NCBI RefSeq assembly: GCF_023091225.1
Contig: NZ_JAHWXM010000002.1
Coordinates: 62,001 to 126,000 of the forward strand
Direction: 5' to 3'
Origin: Microbacterium galbinum
Lineage (GTDB): Bacteria; Actinomycetota; Actinomycetes; Actinomycetales; Microbacteriaceae
DNA length: 64,000 bases
The notes below the pieces were generated by a model. It did no database searches. It was not told the origin of the DNA and was given only the letters and a program-made list of their open reading frames with translations. Both the position numbers and the translations under genes were made by a program. Shown piece after piece: positions 11,074 to 19,747 of the stretch (positions are counted from its first letter, which is position 1; each line of letters starts with the position of its first letter).

Positions 11074-12228
11074 ATGTCCGCTCCCCGTCCCCTCCGCGCG
11101 CGGCTCGAGGCACCCATCGAGCGTGTGACGGAGCTGAAGGACCGCACCCTCGCCGCCTTCCCGGTGCGGGTCTGGCGCAACTTCGCGTTCAGCAACGGCT
11201 TCCTGCTGTCGGCGGGGATGAGCTACTACGTGCTCTTCGCCCTCTTCGCGCTGCTGTACGTCGGCTTCGCGGGCGCGGGTCTCTGGCTCGGAGCGAGCAG
11301 CCTCGCGATCGAAGCCCTCGTGCGCCTGGTCAACACGTACATCCCGGGGCTGATCGCCCCGGAGGGCGGCCTGTTCTCGGTCGAGGACGTCACCCAGATC
11401 GCTCAGGACTCCACGGGCATTCTGGGTGTCACCGGAGCGATCGCCGTCGGCGTGGCGCTGTGGACGGCGGTGAGCGCGGTGACCTTCACCCGGCGCGCGG
11501 TGCGCGACCTCTTCGGGCTGCCGTTCGATGCGCGCCCGTACTGGTTGCTCAAGGTGCGCGACTTCTTCGCGGCGATCGTCTTCGGCGGGGCCATGCTCGT
11601 CGGCGCGGTGCTCATCTCCCTGAGCGTCTGGGCGCTGGAGCAGATCTTCCTGCTCTTCGATTGGAGCACCGGCACCTGGTTCTTCTCGTTCGGCGCGCAG
11701 ACCGTCTCGGTCGTCGTGGCCTTCGCGCTCGATGCGACCGCGCTGGCGATGCTGGTGCGCTTCCTGACGGGTACGCATCTGCACTGGCGATTCATCTGGC
11801 CCGGTGCGATGCTCGGCGGAGGCGCGATGGTCGTGCTGCAGCTCGGTGCCGGATTGCTGCTCTCGCACGTGCCCAGCAATCCACTGCTCGCCTCCTTCAC
11901 CGTGATCATCGGTCTGCTGCTGTGGTGCCGCTGGCTGGCGATCGTGGTGCTGATGGCGGCCTCCTGGATCGCGGTGGCGGCCGAGGACAAGGATCAGCCG
12001 CTCGAGCGCGAGGACGAGGAGACGGCGCGTCGGGCCGAGAAGCAGGCTCTCCTGCTTGCCGCCCGCGTGCAGGTGCGCCGAGCGCAGGAGGCCGTCGACA
12101 CGGCGCCCTGGTACCGGCGCCCGGCCGCACGACGCGCGCTGAAGGCCGCGCAGCAGAGGCTGACGGATGCGCGGGCGGACGCCGAGGCGGACGCCGTGAC
12201 GACAGGCAATGTCCGACCCCGCCCGTAG
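11074..12228 (+). CDS. YihY/BrkB family inner membrane protein
   Basis: Polytopic membrane protein (384 aa) of the YihY (former 'ribonuclease BN') family, whose true role is unsettled. Six hydrophobic segments span residues about 35–310. The start SNGFLLSAGMSYYVLFALF matches the conserved first helix. The C-terminal ~70 residues are charged and helical (EDEETARRAEKQ, later RARADAEADA) and probably cytoplasmic. The ATG at 11074 is preferred over one at 11047 because of the promoter geometry. Its TAG stop is part of the predicted xthA -10 box TAGGCT. Confidence 0.85.
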   Translation: MSAPRPLRARLEAPIERVTELKDRTLAAFPVRVWRNFAFSNGFLLSAGMSYYVLFALFALLYVGFAGAGLWLGASSLAIEALVRLVNTYIPGLIAPEGGLFSVEDVTQIAQDSTGILGVTGAIAVGVALWTAVSAVTFTRRAVRDLFGLPFDARPYWLLKVRDFFAAIVFGGAMLVGAVLISLSVWALEQIFLLFDWSTGTWFFSFGAQTVSVVVAFALDATALAMLVRFLTGTHLHWRFIWPGAMLGGGAMVVLQLGAGLLLSHVPSNPLLASFTVIIGLLLWCRWLAIVVLMAASWIAVAAEDKDQPLEREDEETARRAEKQALLLAARVQVRRAQEAVDTAPWYRRPAARRALKAAQQRLTDARADAEADAVTTGNVRPRP

Positions 12229-12231
12229 GCT
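12226..12231 (+). promoter_or_regulatory. Putative -10 box for leaderless xthA
   Basis: TAGGCT, followed by exactly 7 nt (GGTTCAC) and the ATG at 12239. No Shine–Dalgarno is present. The first three bases are the stop codon of the upstream gene. Confidence 0.5.
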
Positions 12232-12238
12232 GGTTCAC

Positions 12239-13078
12239 ATGCCTCATCTGCGTATCGCCTCGGTCAATGTCAACGGGATCCGGGCGGCCGCCCGCAACGG
12301 CATGAGCGGATGGCTCGACGCCGCCGACGTCGACGTCCTGACGCTCCAGGAGGTCCGCGGTCAGGACGAGCATCTCGCAGCCGCCCTGCCCGGCTGGTCG
12401 TTCGTGCACGACGAGGCGACCGCCAAGGGTCGCGCGGGCGTCGCGATCGCCAGTCGCGTTCCGGCGCTCGCTTCCCGCACGGCGTTCGGCGCCGAGGACT
12501 TCGACTCGAAGGGCCGGTGGATCGAGGCCGACTTCCTGCTCGGCGACCGCCCCCTCACCGTGGTCAGCGCCTACGTGCACTCCGGCGAGGCAGACACCCC
12601 GAAGCAGGACGAGAAGTGGAAGTTCCTCGATGCCTTCGGCCCGCGCCTGAGCGAACTCGGCGCCGACGATGCGCTTGCCCTGGTGACCGGCGACCTCAAC
12701 GTCGGACACCGTGAACTCGACATCAAGAACTGGCGCGGCAACCGCAAGAAGGCCGGGTTCCTCCCCCGTGAACGCGCCTACTTCGATCGCTTCCTCGGCG
12801 CAGCGGGCACCGAGGTGACGGGTGTCGACGGCACGGTCGGCACCGGGCTCGGCTGGGTCGATGTCGGCCGCCGCTTCCACGGAGAGGTTGAGGGGCCCTA
12901 CACCTGGTGGTCGATGCGCGGACAGGCGTTCGACAACGACTCCGGGTGGCGCATCGACTACCACCTCGCGACGCCTGCACTCGCCGAGCGCGCCACCGGC
13001 TACCACGTCTCCCGCGCCGCCGCGTACGACCAGCGCTGGAGCGACCACGCTCCGGTCGTCGTCGACTACACCTACTGA
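12239..13078 (+). CDS. xthA: Exodeoxyribonuclease III
   Basis: AP endonuclease / 3'-5' exonuclease of base-excision repair (279 aa, endonuclease–exonuclease–phosphatase fold). The N-terminus RIASVNVNGIRAA, the metal ligand in TLQEVRG, the catalytic GDLNVGHRELDI and the C-terminal RWSDHAPVVVDY are all family signatures. Length is typical. The start ATG is set by the family's short N-terminus and the 7-nt-spaced TAGGCT box. trpS follows on the same strand with its own -10 box. Confidence 0.95.
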   Translation: MPHLRIASVNVNGIRAAARNGMSGWLDAADVDVLTLQEVRGQDEHLAAALPGWSFVHDEATAKGRAGVAIASRVPALASRTAFGAEDFDSKGRWIEADFLLGDRPLTVVSAYVHSGEADTPKQDEKWKFLDAFGPRLSELGADDALALVTGDLNVGHRELDIKNWRGNRKKAGFLPRERAYFDRFLGAAGTEVTGVDGTVGTGLGWVDVGRRFHGEVEGPYTWWSMRGQAFDNDSGWRIDYHLATPALAERATGYHVSRAAAYDQRWSDHAPVVVDYTY

Positions 13079-13106
13079 CCCGGCACCGGCGGCTTCCCCC
13101 GCCCCA

Positions 13107-13112
13107 TAGGAT
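13107..13112 (+). promoter_or_regulatory. Putative -10 box for leaderless trpS
   Basis: TAGGAT, followed by 7 nt (TGAACGC) and the GTG at 13120, with no Shine–Dalgarno. The geometry is identical to that of xthA. Confidence 0.5.
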
Positions 13113-13119
13113 TGAACGC

Positions 13120-14124
13120 GTGACCAAGCCTCGCCTCTACTCAGGAATGCAGCCCTCCGCCGACTCCCTCCAGATCGGCAACTACATCGGGGCGCTCCTC
13201 CAGTGGCGTGATCTGCAGAGTTCGTACGACGCATACTTCTCGGTCGTCGACCTGCATGCCCTCACCGTCGCTCAGGACCCCGCAGTGCTGCGCGAGAAGA
13301 CGCGCCGCACCGCCGCGCAGTACATCGCCGCCGGCATCGAGCCCTCGCAGTCGACCCTGTATGTGCAGTCGCACGTGCGGGCGCACGCCGAACTCGCCTG
13401 GATCCTCAGCACCATCACCGGCTTCGGCGAGGCCGGGCGCATGACGCAGTTCAAGGACAAGTCGGCGCGGTACGGACAGGACGCCACGAGCGTCGGGCTG
13501 TTCACGTATCCGGTGCTGATGGCCGCCGACATCCTGCTGTACCAGACCGATGTGGTGCCCGTGGGCGACGACCAGAAGCAGCATGTCGAGCTCACCCGCG
13601 ACCTCGCGGAGCGCTTCAACTCGCGCTTCGGCGAGACGTTCACGGTGCCGATGCCGGTGATCCAGAAGGACACCGCGCGCATCTACGACCTGCAGAACCC
13701 GACGTCGAAGATGTCGAAGTCGGCCGAGAGCGACGCCGGCGTGCTGTGGATGCTCGACGATCCGGCCAAGTCCGCGAAGAAGATCATGCGCGCGGTGACC
13801 GACAACGAGGGCTCCGTGCGCTTCGACCGTGAGAGCAAGCCCGGCGTCTCGAACCTGCTCACGATCTACGCGGCCCTCTCCGGCCGCCAGGTCGCGTCGA
13901 TCGAAGACGAATACGCCGGACGCGGCTACGGCGACTTCAAGAAGGGTCTCGCGGAGGTCGTCGTGTCGGAGTTCGAACCGGTGCGCGCCCGCGCGCTCGA
14001 GCTCCTCGACGATCCGGCCGAGCTCGACCGCATCCTGGCGGACAACGCCGGACGCGCGGATGCCGTGGCCGACGCGACCCTCGCGCAGGTCTACGACCGC
14101 GTCGGCCTGCTCCGCCGGGTCTGA
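13120..14124 (+). CDS. trpS: Tryptophanyl-tRNA synthetase
   Basis: Class Ic aminoacyl-tRNA synthetase charging tRNA-Trp (334 aa, usual length). The HIGH-equivalent motif reads LQIGNYIGAL after SGMQPSADS, and the KMSKS loop is canonical (PTSKMSKSAES). LLYQTDVVPVGDDQKQHVEL is the tryptophan-binding region. The GTG start fits the conserved N-terminus (KPRLYSGMQPS) and the upstream TAGGAT box. Much longer open frame upstream overlaps xthA and is not coding. Confidence 0.96.
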   Translation: MTKPRLYSGMQPSADSLQIGNYIGALLQWRDLQSSYDAYFSVVDLHALTVAQDPAVLREKTRRTAAQYIAAGIEPSQSTLYVQSHVRAHAELAWILSTITGFGEAGRMTQFKDKSARYGQDATSVGLFTYPVLMAADILLYQTDVVPVGDDQKQHVELTRDLAERFNSRFGETFTVPMPVIQKDTARIYDLQNPTSKMSKSAESDAGVLWMLDDPAKSAKKIMRAVTDNEGSVRFDRESKPGVSNLLTIYAALSGRQVASIEDEYAGRGYGDFKKGLAEVVVSEFEPVRARALELLDDPAELDRILADNAGRADAVADATLAQVYDRVGLLRRV

Positions 14125-14134
14125 CCCTTCACCC

Positions 14135-14140
14135 TAGGAT
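14135..14140 (+). promoter_or_regulatory. Putative -10 box for the 14147 gene
   Basis: TAGGAT, then 6 nt (GACCTC) and the GTG at 14147. No Shine–Dalgarno is seen, so transcription is probably leaderless. Confidence 0.45.
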
Positions 14141-14146
14141 GACCTC

Positions 14147-14794
14147 GTGACCGATCCCCAGCTTCCTCCGCCGTCCGGTTCCGTGCCCTCAGGCTTCGTT
14201 CCCCCGGCTCCGCCGGCCGCACCGCCCGTCGCACCCGCACCGCCCGCTGCCGCTCCGGCTCTCGCACCTGCGGCCTACGGGGCGTCCGTTCCGCCCGTTC
14301 CGCCGGCGCCCGGCTACGCTGCGCCTCCCGGGGCCTATCAGGTGCCGGTCGGCGGATACGCGGCTCCCACCGGGGCGTACACCGTCCCCGACCCGGCACC
14401 CCGGCCGTCGAAGTTGACCGGTACGCTGTCGCTGGTCTTCGCTCTCGTCGCCGCCGTCGTCACGCCGATCGTGGCGGCGTTCGCCTCGTACGAGATCGGC
14501 CGACGGGTGCCCGAGGCGATCGTGCGCCTCAACAGCGACGACCTCTCGTCGCTCGCCGTCCTCTCCCCCGCCCGCGACCAGGTGCTGTGGGCGGAGATCT
14601 CGTTCTGGGCCGGCACGATCCTCGGCATCGCCGCGATCGTGCTGGGCATCATGGCCATCGCACGCAAGCGCGGTCGCGGCCAGGGAATCGGCGCGCTCAT
14701 CGTCGCGGTCGTCGGCCCCGCGATCTTCTTCCTCATCGCCGGGGTCGCGCTCGGCGCCGGAGCGGCAGCCGGAGGGATCGGCCTCTACAGCTGA
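14147..14794 (+). CDS. Proline/alanine-rich membrane protein, unknown function
   Basis: Hypothetical 215-aa protein. Residues 1–88 are a low-complexity Pro/Ala/Gly tail with PPAPP, APGYAAPPGAY and GGYAAPTGAY repeats, like the disordered leaders of actinobacterial DUF4190-type proteins. Hydrophobic helices follow at about 93–117, 150–172 and 178–207. A basic KRGRGQ turn between the last two suggests a small double-helix membrane domain. No enzymatic motif is seen. It is convergent with pth and followed by a tandem repeat. Confidence 0.7.
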   Translation: MTDPQLPPPSGSVPSGFVPPAPPAAPPVAPAPPAAAPALAPAAYGASVPPVPPAPGYAAPPGAYQVPVGGYAAPTGAYTVPDPAPRPSKLTGTLSLVFALVAAVVTPIVAAFASYEIGRRVPEAIVRLNSDDLSSLAVLSPARDQVLWAEISFWAGTILGIAAIVLGIMAIARKRGRGQGIGALIVAVVGPAIFFLIAGVALGAGAAAGGIGLYS

Positions 14795-14804
14795 GGCGCC
14801 CTCC

Positions 14805-14870
14805 GCAGCCCGACTCCGCACCCTGCGCAGCCCGACTCCGCACCCTGCGCAGTACGACGCCGCGCCCTGC
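14805..14870. repeat. Three tandem 22-bp repeats between convergent genes
   Basis: Units at 14805–14826 and 14827–14848 are identical (GCAGCCCGACTCCGCACC plus CTGC). The third, at 14849–14870, differs at a few positions. They begin 11 bp after the stop at 14794 and end 4 bp before the pth stop. They may act in termination or simply be a minisatellite. Confidence 0.8.
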
Positions 14871-14873
14871 GCC

Positions 14874-15455
14874 TCAGCGCGGTGCGTGGTGCTTCTGCTG
14901 AGCGGCGAGGAGTCCCTCGCCGATGAGGAGCTCGACGGCGTCCGCGGCATCCGAGACGAGGATCGGCAGGTTCGGCTTCTCGTCCTTGCCGAACGGCGAG
15001 AGCACCCAGTCCGCCGGATCCTGGCGTCCGACGGGGCGCCCGATCCCGACCCGTACACGCGGGAACTCGGGAGTGGTGATCGCGCGCGCGATGTCGCGCA
15101 CGCCGTTGTGACCGCCATGCCCTCCCCCGGTCTTCAGCTTGACGGTGTCGAAGGGGATGTCGAGCTCGTCGTGCACGACGATGATCTGCTCCGCCGGCAC
15201 CGAGTAGAAGCGCGCGAGCGCCGCCACGGGCGTGCCCGACACGTTCATGAAGGTGTTCGGCTTGGCGAGCACGAGCTTGTCGCCGCCGGGTCGGAGCCAG
15301 GTCTCGACGACGCGCGCTCCGCCCTTGTGCTCGCGGAAGATCTCGTTGCGGCGCGCGGCGAGCTCGTCGACCACCATCTGCCCGATGTTGTGACGGGTCG
15401 CTTCGTAGCGCGGACCCGGATTGCCGAGCCCCACCACCAGCCAGGGGGAAGTCAT
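14874..15455 (-). CDS. pth: Peptidyl-tRNA hydrolase
   Basis: Releases peptides from peptidyl-tRNA dropped by the ribosome (193 aa). LVVGLGNPGPRYEATRHNIG carries the catalytic histidine. KPNTFMNVSG and VVHDELDIP are conserved, as is GGGHGGHNGVRDI. I chose the ATG at 15453–15455 (MTSPWLV); an in-frame GTG six codons upstream is less likely. It lies downstream of rplY on the same strand, a common actinobacterial order, but a strong hairpin separates them. Confidence 0.95.
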   Translation of the reverse strand: MTSPWLVVGLGNPGPRYEATRHNIGQMVVDELAARRNEIFREHKGGARVVETWLRPGGDKLVLAKPNTFMNVSGTPVAALARFYSVPAEQIIVVHDELDIPFDTVKLKTGGGHGGHNGVRDIARAITTPEFPRVRVGIGRPVGRQDPADWVLSPFGKDEKPNLPILVSDAADAVELLIGEGLLAAQQKHHAPR

Positions 15456-15500
15456 GTCCTCATCCTCTCGCACGGGCGCAGCGGCCGCCCGGTCGGGGTA

Positions 15501-15539
15501 CGACAGAGGGGACGCGATCGGATCGCGCCCCCTCTGTCG
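15501..15539 (-). terminator. Long hairpin after rplY
   Basis: Outer arms 15501–15511 and 15529–15539 (11 bp) enclose an inner stem CGCGAT/ATCGCG (15513–15518 with 15522–15527). It starts 16 nt past the rplY stop on the minus transcript. No U-tract follows, but stability is very high. Confidence 0.7.
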
Positions 15540-15555
15540 GTGATTCAGCCGGAGA

Positions 15556-16164
15556 TCACTCCGCGGCGGGCTCCTCGGCGGCAGCCTCTTCGCCCTCGGC
15601 GGGCGCCTCGTCCTCTTCGACCTCGAGGGCCGGGATGGAGATGGCGACGACGAGCACCTCGGCGTCGGTCAGCAGCGTCGAGCCCTTCGGGAGCTTCACG
15701 TCGGCAGCCGTGATGTGCGTGCCGTCCTCGAGGCCCTCGACCGAGACCTCGACGTTCTGCGGGATGTGCGTGGCCTCGGCCTCGATCGACAGCGTGGTCG
15801 CGTCGAGGTTGGCGATCGTGCCGGGAGCCGATTCGCCGGTGACGACGATCGGCACGTCGATGGCGACCTTCTCGCCCTTCTTCACGACCAGGAGGTCGAT
15901 GTGCTCGATGATCTGGTGCACGGGGTCCTTCTGGACGTCCTTGACCAGGGCGAGCTGCGGCGTGCCCTCGATGTCGAGCTCGAGCAGCGCGTTGGCACGA
16001 CGGATGATGAGCGAGACCTGGTGGCCGGGCAGTGCGACGTGCACGGGCTCGGTGCCGTGGCCGTAGATGACGGCCGGGATCTTGCCGGCGGCGCGCAGAC
16101 GGCGGGCGAAGCCCTTGCCGAAGCTGTTGCGCAGCTCGGCCTGGACCTTGGTGTCTTCAGACAT
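15556..16164 (-). CDS. rplY: 50S ribosomal protein L25 / general stress protein Ctc
   Basis: 5S rRNA-binding ribosomal protein of the long TL5/CTC form (202 aa). The N-terminal L25 domain contains GKGFARRLRAAGKIPAVIYG. A beta-rich C-terminal domain follows, and then an acidic Glu/Ala tail of about 25 residues (EEDEAPAEGEEAAAEE). The ATG at 16162–16164 has AAGGAG 6 nt upstream; open frame further upstream is leader sequence. The leader region 16165–16395, shared with the divergent 41-aa gene, holds no other gene that I can see. Confidence 0.95.
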   Translation of the reverse strand: MSEDTKVQAELRNSFGKGFARRLRAAGKIPAVIYGHGTEPVHVALPGHQVSLIIRRANALLELDIEGTPQLALVKDVQKDPVHQIIEHIDLLVVKKGEKVAIDVPIVVTGESAPGTIANLDATTLSIEAEATHIPQNVEVSVEGLEDGTHITAADVKLPKGSTLLTDAEVLVVAISIPALEVEEDEAPAEGEEAAAEEPAAE

Positions 16165-16348
16165 GAGGTTCTCCTTCGGGGCACGCAGCGATTGCGCCGC
16201 GCGGTGGTCTGTGTGTTGTCGTGTTCTCGACATGGACACGTGAGGAAAGCCACCGGGGACTCGCATCGCCGCGTCGATAACGGACGCTCGCGCACGCGCG
16301 CGATCATCCCTCGCCGAGGTACTCGATCAATGGTACCGGATCACCCGA

Positions 16349-16354
16349 TAGGCT
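16349..16354 (+). promoter_or_regulatory. Putative -10 box of the 41-aa gene
   Basis: TAGGCT lies 41 nt before the ATG at 16396, giving a leader of about 34 nt that includes a CGGAG Shine–Dalgarno at 16384–16388. The hexamer is the same as that of xthA, but here it is used with a leader. Confidence 0.4.
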
Positions 16355-16395
16355 GGGGACACCGTTCGCCTTCTCGCAGATCACGGAGACCCCTC

Positions 16396-16521
16396 ATGCT
16401 CGACGGAGCCTTCTTCTCGCACGTCATCCTCTGGGTCATCGGCGCGATGACCGTCGGCGCCACGATCGCCAGCTTCGCCGCACTGTTCTCGCTCGGCCGC
16501 TCCGGCTACCGCAAGGACTGA
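16396..16521 (+). CDS. Small single-helix membrane protein (41 aa)
   Basis: Very short gene with its own -10 box and Shine–Dalgarno. The product has one hydrophobic helix (about residues 6–33, HVILWVIGAMTVGATIASFAALFSL) and ends in a basic GRSGYRKD tail, so the C-terminus is probably cytoplasmic. No family is recognised. Third-position GC bias and the regulatory signals argue that it is real. It ends 4 bp from the convergent gluconokinase gene. Confidence 0.6.
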   Translation: MLDGAFFSHVILWVIGAMTVGATIASFAALFSLGRSGYRKD

Positions 16522-16525
16522 CGCC

Positions 16526-17020
16526 TCAGGCGGCCGGGTCCCCGATCGCCGCCCGGATCAACGAGACGCTGCGTTCGACGTCCGCCGGTTCGACGCGGAT
16601 GCCGTTCTCGTCGCTCTCGAGCGACTCGAGGGTGGCCAGTTGCGAGTCCAGCAGCGCCGCCGGCATGAAGTGATCGGTCCGAGCACGCATCCGCTCCTCC
16701 AGCGCCGCCCTGTCGACGGTCAGCTCCGCGAAGAACGCATCGGACGACTCCGCCCTGATCGCATCGCGGTAGATGCGACGCAGCGCCGAGCACGCGATGA
16801 CGATCTGATCGTCGGCCTGGAGCGCCCGTCCCACGACGCCGAGCCACGGCATCCGATCGTCGTCGTCGAGCGGGATGCCGGCGGCCATCTTGTCGACGTT
16901 CGTGATCGGGTGCAGGTCGTCGGCGTCGATGAACCGGGCCCCGATGCTCTCGGCGAGCGCGAGGCCCACCGTCGACTTGCCGCAGCCACTCGGCCCCATC
17001 ACGATGATTCGCACGGTCAT
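16526..17020 (-). CDS. gntK: Gluconokinase
   Basis: Phosphorylates gluconate to 6-phosphogluconate (164 aa, GntK/P-loop kinase family). P-loop MGPSGCGKSTVG is followed by DADDLHP, GIPLDDDDRMPWL and CSALRRIYRD, all family hallmarks. The start ATG at 17018–17020 is preceded by GGAGGAGG. The product feeds 6-phosphogluconate dehydrogenase, encoded divergently 1.2 kb away, so the region forms a small gluconate/pentose-phosphate cluster. Confidence 0.94.
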   Translation of the reverse strand: MTVRIIVMGPSGCGKSTVGLALAESIGARFIDADDLHPITNVDKMAAGIPLDDDDRMPWLGVVGRALQADDQIVIACSALRRIYRDAIRAESSDAFFAELTVDRAALEERMRARTDHFMPAALLDSQLATLESLESDENGIRVEPADVERSVSLIRAAIGDPAA

Positions 17021-17060
17021 CGAACTCCTCCTCCGTCGAACGCGCTCAAGAGAGTTCCGC

Positions 17061-18119
17061 TCAGTAGAACTCGACGGTGTCGACGACCGCACGCAGCGGT
17101 CGACCGTCGAGCAGCCGGGAGGCGTTGTCGGCGAAGCGGCGCGCGATGCGCTCCTCCTCGTTCGCGTTGATCGCCGCCGTGTGCGGGCTCACGAGGACCC
17201 GGGGATGACTCCACAGCGGTGACTGATCGGCGAGCGGCTCCTGCTCGAACACGTCGAGGCCGGCGAACGCCACGCGCCCGTCGTCGAGAGCCGTCAGGAG
17301 CGCGGCCTCGTCGACGACCGTGCCGCGACCGACGTTGGTGAGGATCAGTCCCGGCTTCACGGCGGCGAGCACGTCGGCGCCGATCAGGTGGTGGGTCTGC
17401 TCGGTGCCCGGCAGGGTCACGACGATCGCGTCGACCTGGGCCACGGCATCCGTGAGCTCGGAGAGCGGGATCAGACGGTCGACGCCATCCACCGGCTCGC
17501 CCGAACGGGTGGTGCCCCACACGGTCGCGCCGAGCGCGTGGAAGCGGCGCGCGCACTCCGTTCCGATGCCGCCGAGGCCGACGACCAGCACGGTCATCTC
17601 GTCGAGCTGACGCATCTGCCAGCGATCCGGCCAGGTGCGGCTGCGCTGGTCGGCGAGGAGCCGGGGAAGTCCCTTCGCCCCGGCGAGCACCGCGAAGACC
17701 GAGAACTCGGCGAGCGTGCCGCCGTGCACGCCCGCGCTCGTGGTGAAGACGACGCGATCGAGTTCGGCGCGGTCGAGACCCGCGGCCTTGACCGAAGCCC
17801 CTCCGCCCGCCGCCGTCGTCATCACCCAGCGCAGGGCGGGGTTCGCACGCACGGTGCGGGCGAGCGCCGCCGCGTCCACATCGGGGATGCCGAAGAGAAC
17901 ATCGGCGGAGTCGACCATCGCGTCGAACGCCGTCTGCTGCTCAGCGGTGCGGACGTGGTCGGGATCCCCCGACCAGTCGGCGGGCCAGCGCGCGGGATGC
18001 ACGAGCGAGTGGTCGCGCACGACCTTCAGCCGGGGCTCGAGTTCTTCGATCAGTCGGCACTGCTCCTCGGGCAACGGCACCGTTACCACCGCTCGCAGTC
18101 TGGGTCCGCTGTTGACCAC
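17061..18119 (-). CDS. D-isomer specific 2-hydroxyacid dehydrogenase
   Basis: NAD(P)-dependent oxidoreductase (352 aa). The Rossmann motif is VGLGGIGTECARR. The catalytic arginine and glutamate lie in the LTNVGRGTVVDE and DVFEQEPL segments, and the catalytic histidine in VSPHTAA. The GTG start at 18117–18119 has a good GGAGGA 7 nt upstream; longer in-frame sequence has none. The exact substrate is unknown. Location between gntK and gnd suggests a sugar-acid role such as a 2-ketogluconate or glyoxylate reductase, but this is only context. Confidence 0.88.
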   Translation of the reverse strand: MVNSGPRLRAVVTVPLPEEQCRLIEELEPRLKVVRDHSLVHPARWPADWSGDPDHVRTAEQQTAFDAMVDSADVLFGIPDVDAAALARTVRANPALRWVMTTAAGGGASVKAAGLDRAELDRVVFTTSAGVHGGTLAEFSVFAVLAGAKGLPRLLADQRSRTWPDRWQMRQLDEMTVLVVGLGGIGTECARRFHALGATVWGTTRSGEPVDGVDRLIPLSELTDAVAQVDAIVVTLPGTEQTHHLIGADVLAAVKPGLILTNVGRGTVVDEAALLTALDDGRVAFAGLDVFEQEPLADQSPLWSHPRVLVSPHTAAINANEEERIARRFADNASRLLDGRPLRAVVDTVEFY

Positions 18120-18275
18120 GCTGATTCCTCCTCGAAGACGCCGTCTGCATCCAGCGTAGAGGCCCCCGGAGCGGCGCCCTGCCGGTCGCTGACGCAAACC
18201 GAGACACACGCGCACGGGTCCCCGGTGACAGCGATACGCTGAGAACAACCCTTCTTCACGATCGAGGAGCCTTCT

Positions 18276-19730
18276 GTGCCCGAAGCATCAGCCAACATCG
18301 GAGTCGTCGGACTCGCCGTCATGGGGTCGAACCTCGCCCGCAACCTCGCCAGCCGCGAGGGCAACACGGTGGCGATCTTCAACCGCAGCTACGAGAAGAC
18401 CCAGAGCCTTCTCGATGCGCACCCCGAGGCCGGTTTCATCCCGGCGCAGTCCTACCGGGAGTTCGCCGACTCGCTGCAGAAGCCGCGCACGGCGATCATC
18501 ATGGTCAAGGCCGGCGGCCCGACGGATGCCGTGATCGACTCGCTCGTCGAGGTGTTCGAGCCCGGCGACATCATCGTCGACGGCGGCAACGCGTACTTCC
18601 CCGACACGATCCGCCGCGAGAAGGCCGTGCGCGAGACCGGTATCAACTTCGTCGGCGCCGGCATCTCCGGTGGCGAGGAGGGCGCCCTCACGGGCCCCTC
18701 GATCATGCCCGGCGGCTCGGACGAGTCGTGGGTCACCCTCGGCCCGATCCTGAAGTCCATCGCGGCGATCGCCGAGGGCGAGCCCTGCGTGACGCACGTC
18801 GGCCACGACGGTGCCGGTCACTTCGTGAAGATGGTGCACAACGGCATCGAGTACGCCGACATGCAGCTCATCGCCGAGGCCTACGACCTCATCCGTCGCG
18901 GCACGGGCAAGAGCCCCTCCGAGATCGCCGACATCTTCGCCGAGTGGAACAAGGGCGAGCTCGAGTCGTACCTGATCGAGATCACCGCCGAGGTGCTCCG
19001 CCAGGTCGACGCCGAGACCGGTAAGCCGCTCGTCGACGTCATCCTCGACCAGGCAGGCGCCAAGGGCACCGGGGCATGGACCGTGCAGACGGCCCTCTCG
19101 CTCGGCGTTCCCGTCTCGGGCATCGCCGAGGCGACCTTCGCCCGTTCGCTCTCGTCGCACCCCGAGCAGCGCGCGGTCGCCGGCGCCCTCCCGGGCCCCG
19201 ACGAGGAGTTCACCGTCTCGGCCGAGAACACCGAGCAGTTCATCGAGGACGTGCGCCTCGCGCTGTACGCGTCGAAGATCGTCGCCTACTCGCAGGGCTT
19301 CGACGAGATCCGTGCCGGCGCCGCCGAGTACGACTGGAACATCGACCTCGGGGCGATCTCGAAGATCTGGCGCGGCGGCTGCATCATCCGCGCACAGTTC
19401 CTGAACCGCATCGCCGACGCCTACGCCGAGACCCCCGAGCTGCCGGTGCTCATGACCGCACCGTACTTCGCCGAGGCGCTCACGCGCGGCCAGTCCGCCT
19501 GGCGCCGCGTCGTCGTGACCGCCGCGCAGGCCGGCATCCCGGCTCCGGCGTTCTCGTCGTCGCTGTCGTACTACGACGGCATCCGCGCCGACCGCCTGCC
19601 CGCCGCCCTGGTGCAGGGTCAGCGCGACTTCTTCGGCGCCCACACCTACAAGCGCATCGACAAGGAAGGCACCTTCCACACGCAGTGGTCGGGCGACCGC
19701 ACCGAGATCGAGGCCGAGGACACCCACTGA
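18276..19730 (+). CDS. gnd: 6-phosphogluconate dehydrogenase (decarboxylating)
   Basis: Oxidative pentose-phosphate enzyme making ribulose-5-phosphate, CO2 and NADPH (484 aa, long-chain form). GLAVMGSNLARNLA is the cofactor motif and NRS follows the second beta strand. The catalytic lysine lies in GHFVKMVHNGIEYADMQ. The C-terminal dimerisation tail SYYDGIRADRLPA through RIDKEGTFHTQW is complete. The GTG start has GAGGAG upstream. It is divergent from the dehydrogenase at 17061 and ends at a strong terminator. Confidence 0.96.
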   Translation: MPEASANIGVVGLAVMGSNLARNLASREGNTVAIFNRSYEKTQSLLDAHPEAGFIPAQSYREFADSLQKPRTAIIMVKAGGPTDAVIDSLVEVFEPGDIIVDGGNAYFPDTIRREKAVRETGINFVGAGISGGEEGALTGPSIMPGGSDESWVTLGPILKSIAAIAEGEPCVTHVGHDGAGHFVKMVHNGIEYADMQLIAEAYDLIRRGTGKSPSEIADIFAEWNKGELESYLIEITAEVLRQVDAETGKPLVDVILDQAGAKGTGAWTVQTALSLGVPVSGIAEATFARSLSSHPEQRAVAGALPGPDEEFTVSAENTEQFIEDVRLALYASKIVAYSQGFDEIRAGAAEYDWNIDLGAISKIWRGGCIIRAQFLNRIADAYAETPELPVLMTAPYFAEALTRGQSAWRRVVVTAAQAGIPAPAFSSSLSYYDGIRADRLPAALVQGQRDFFGAHTYKRIDKEGTFHTQWSGDRTEIEAEDTH

Positions 19731-19747
19731 CCTCGCGCTGACGCGCA

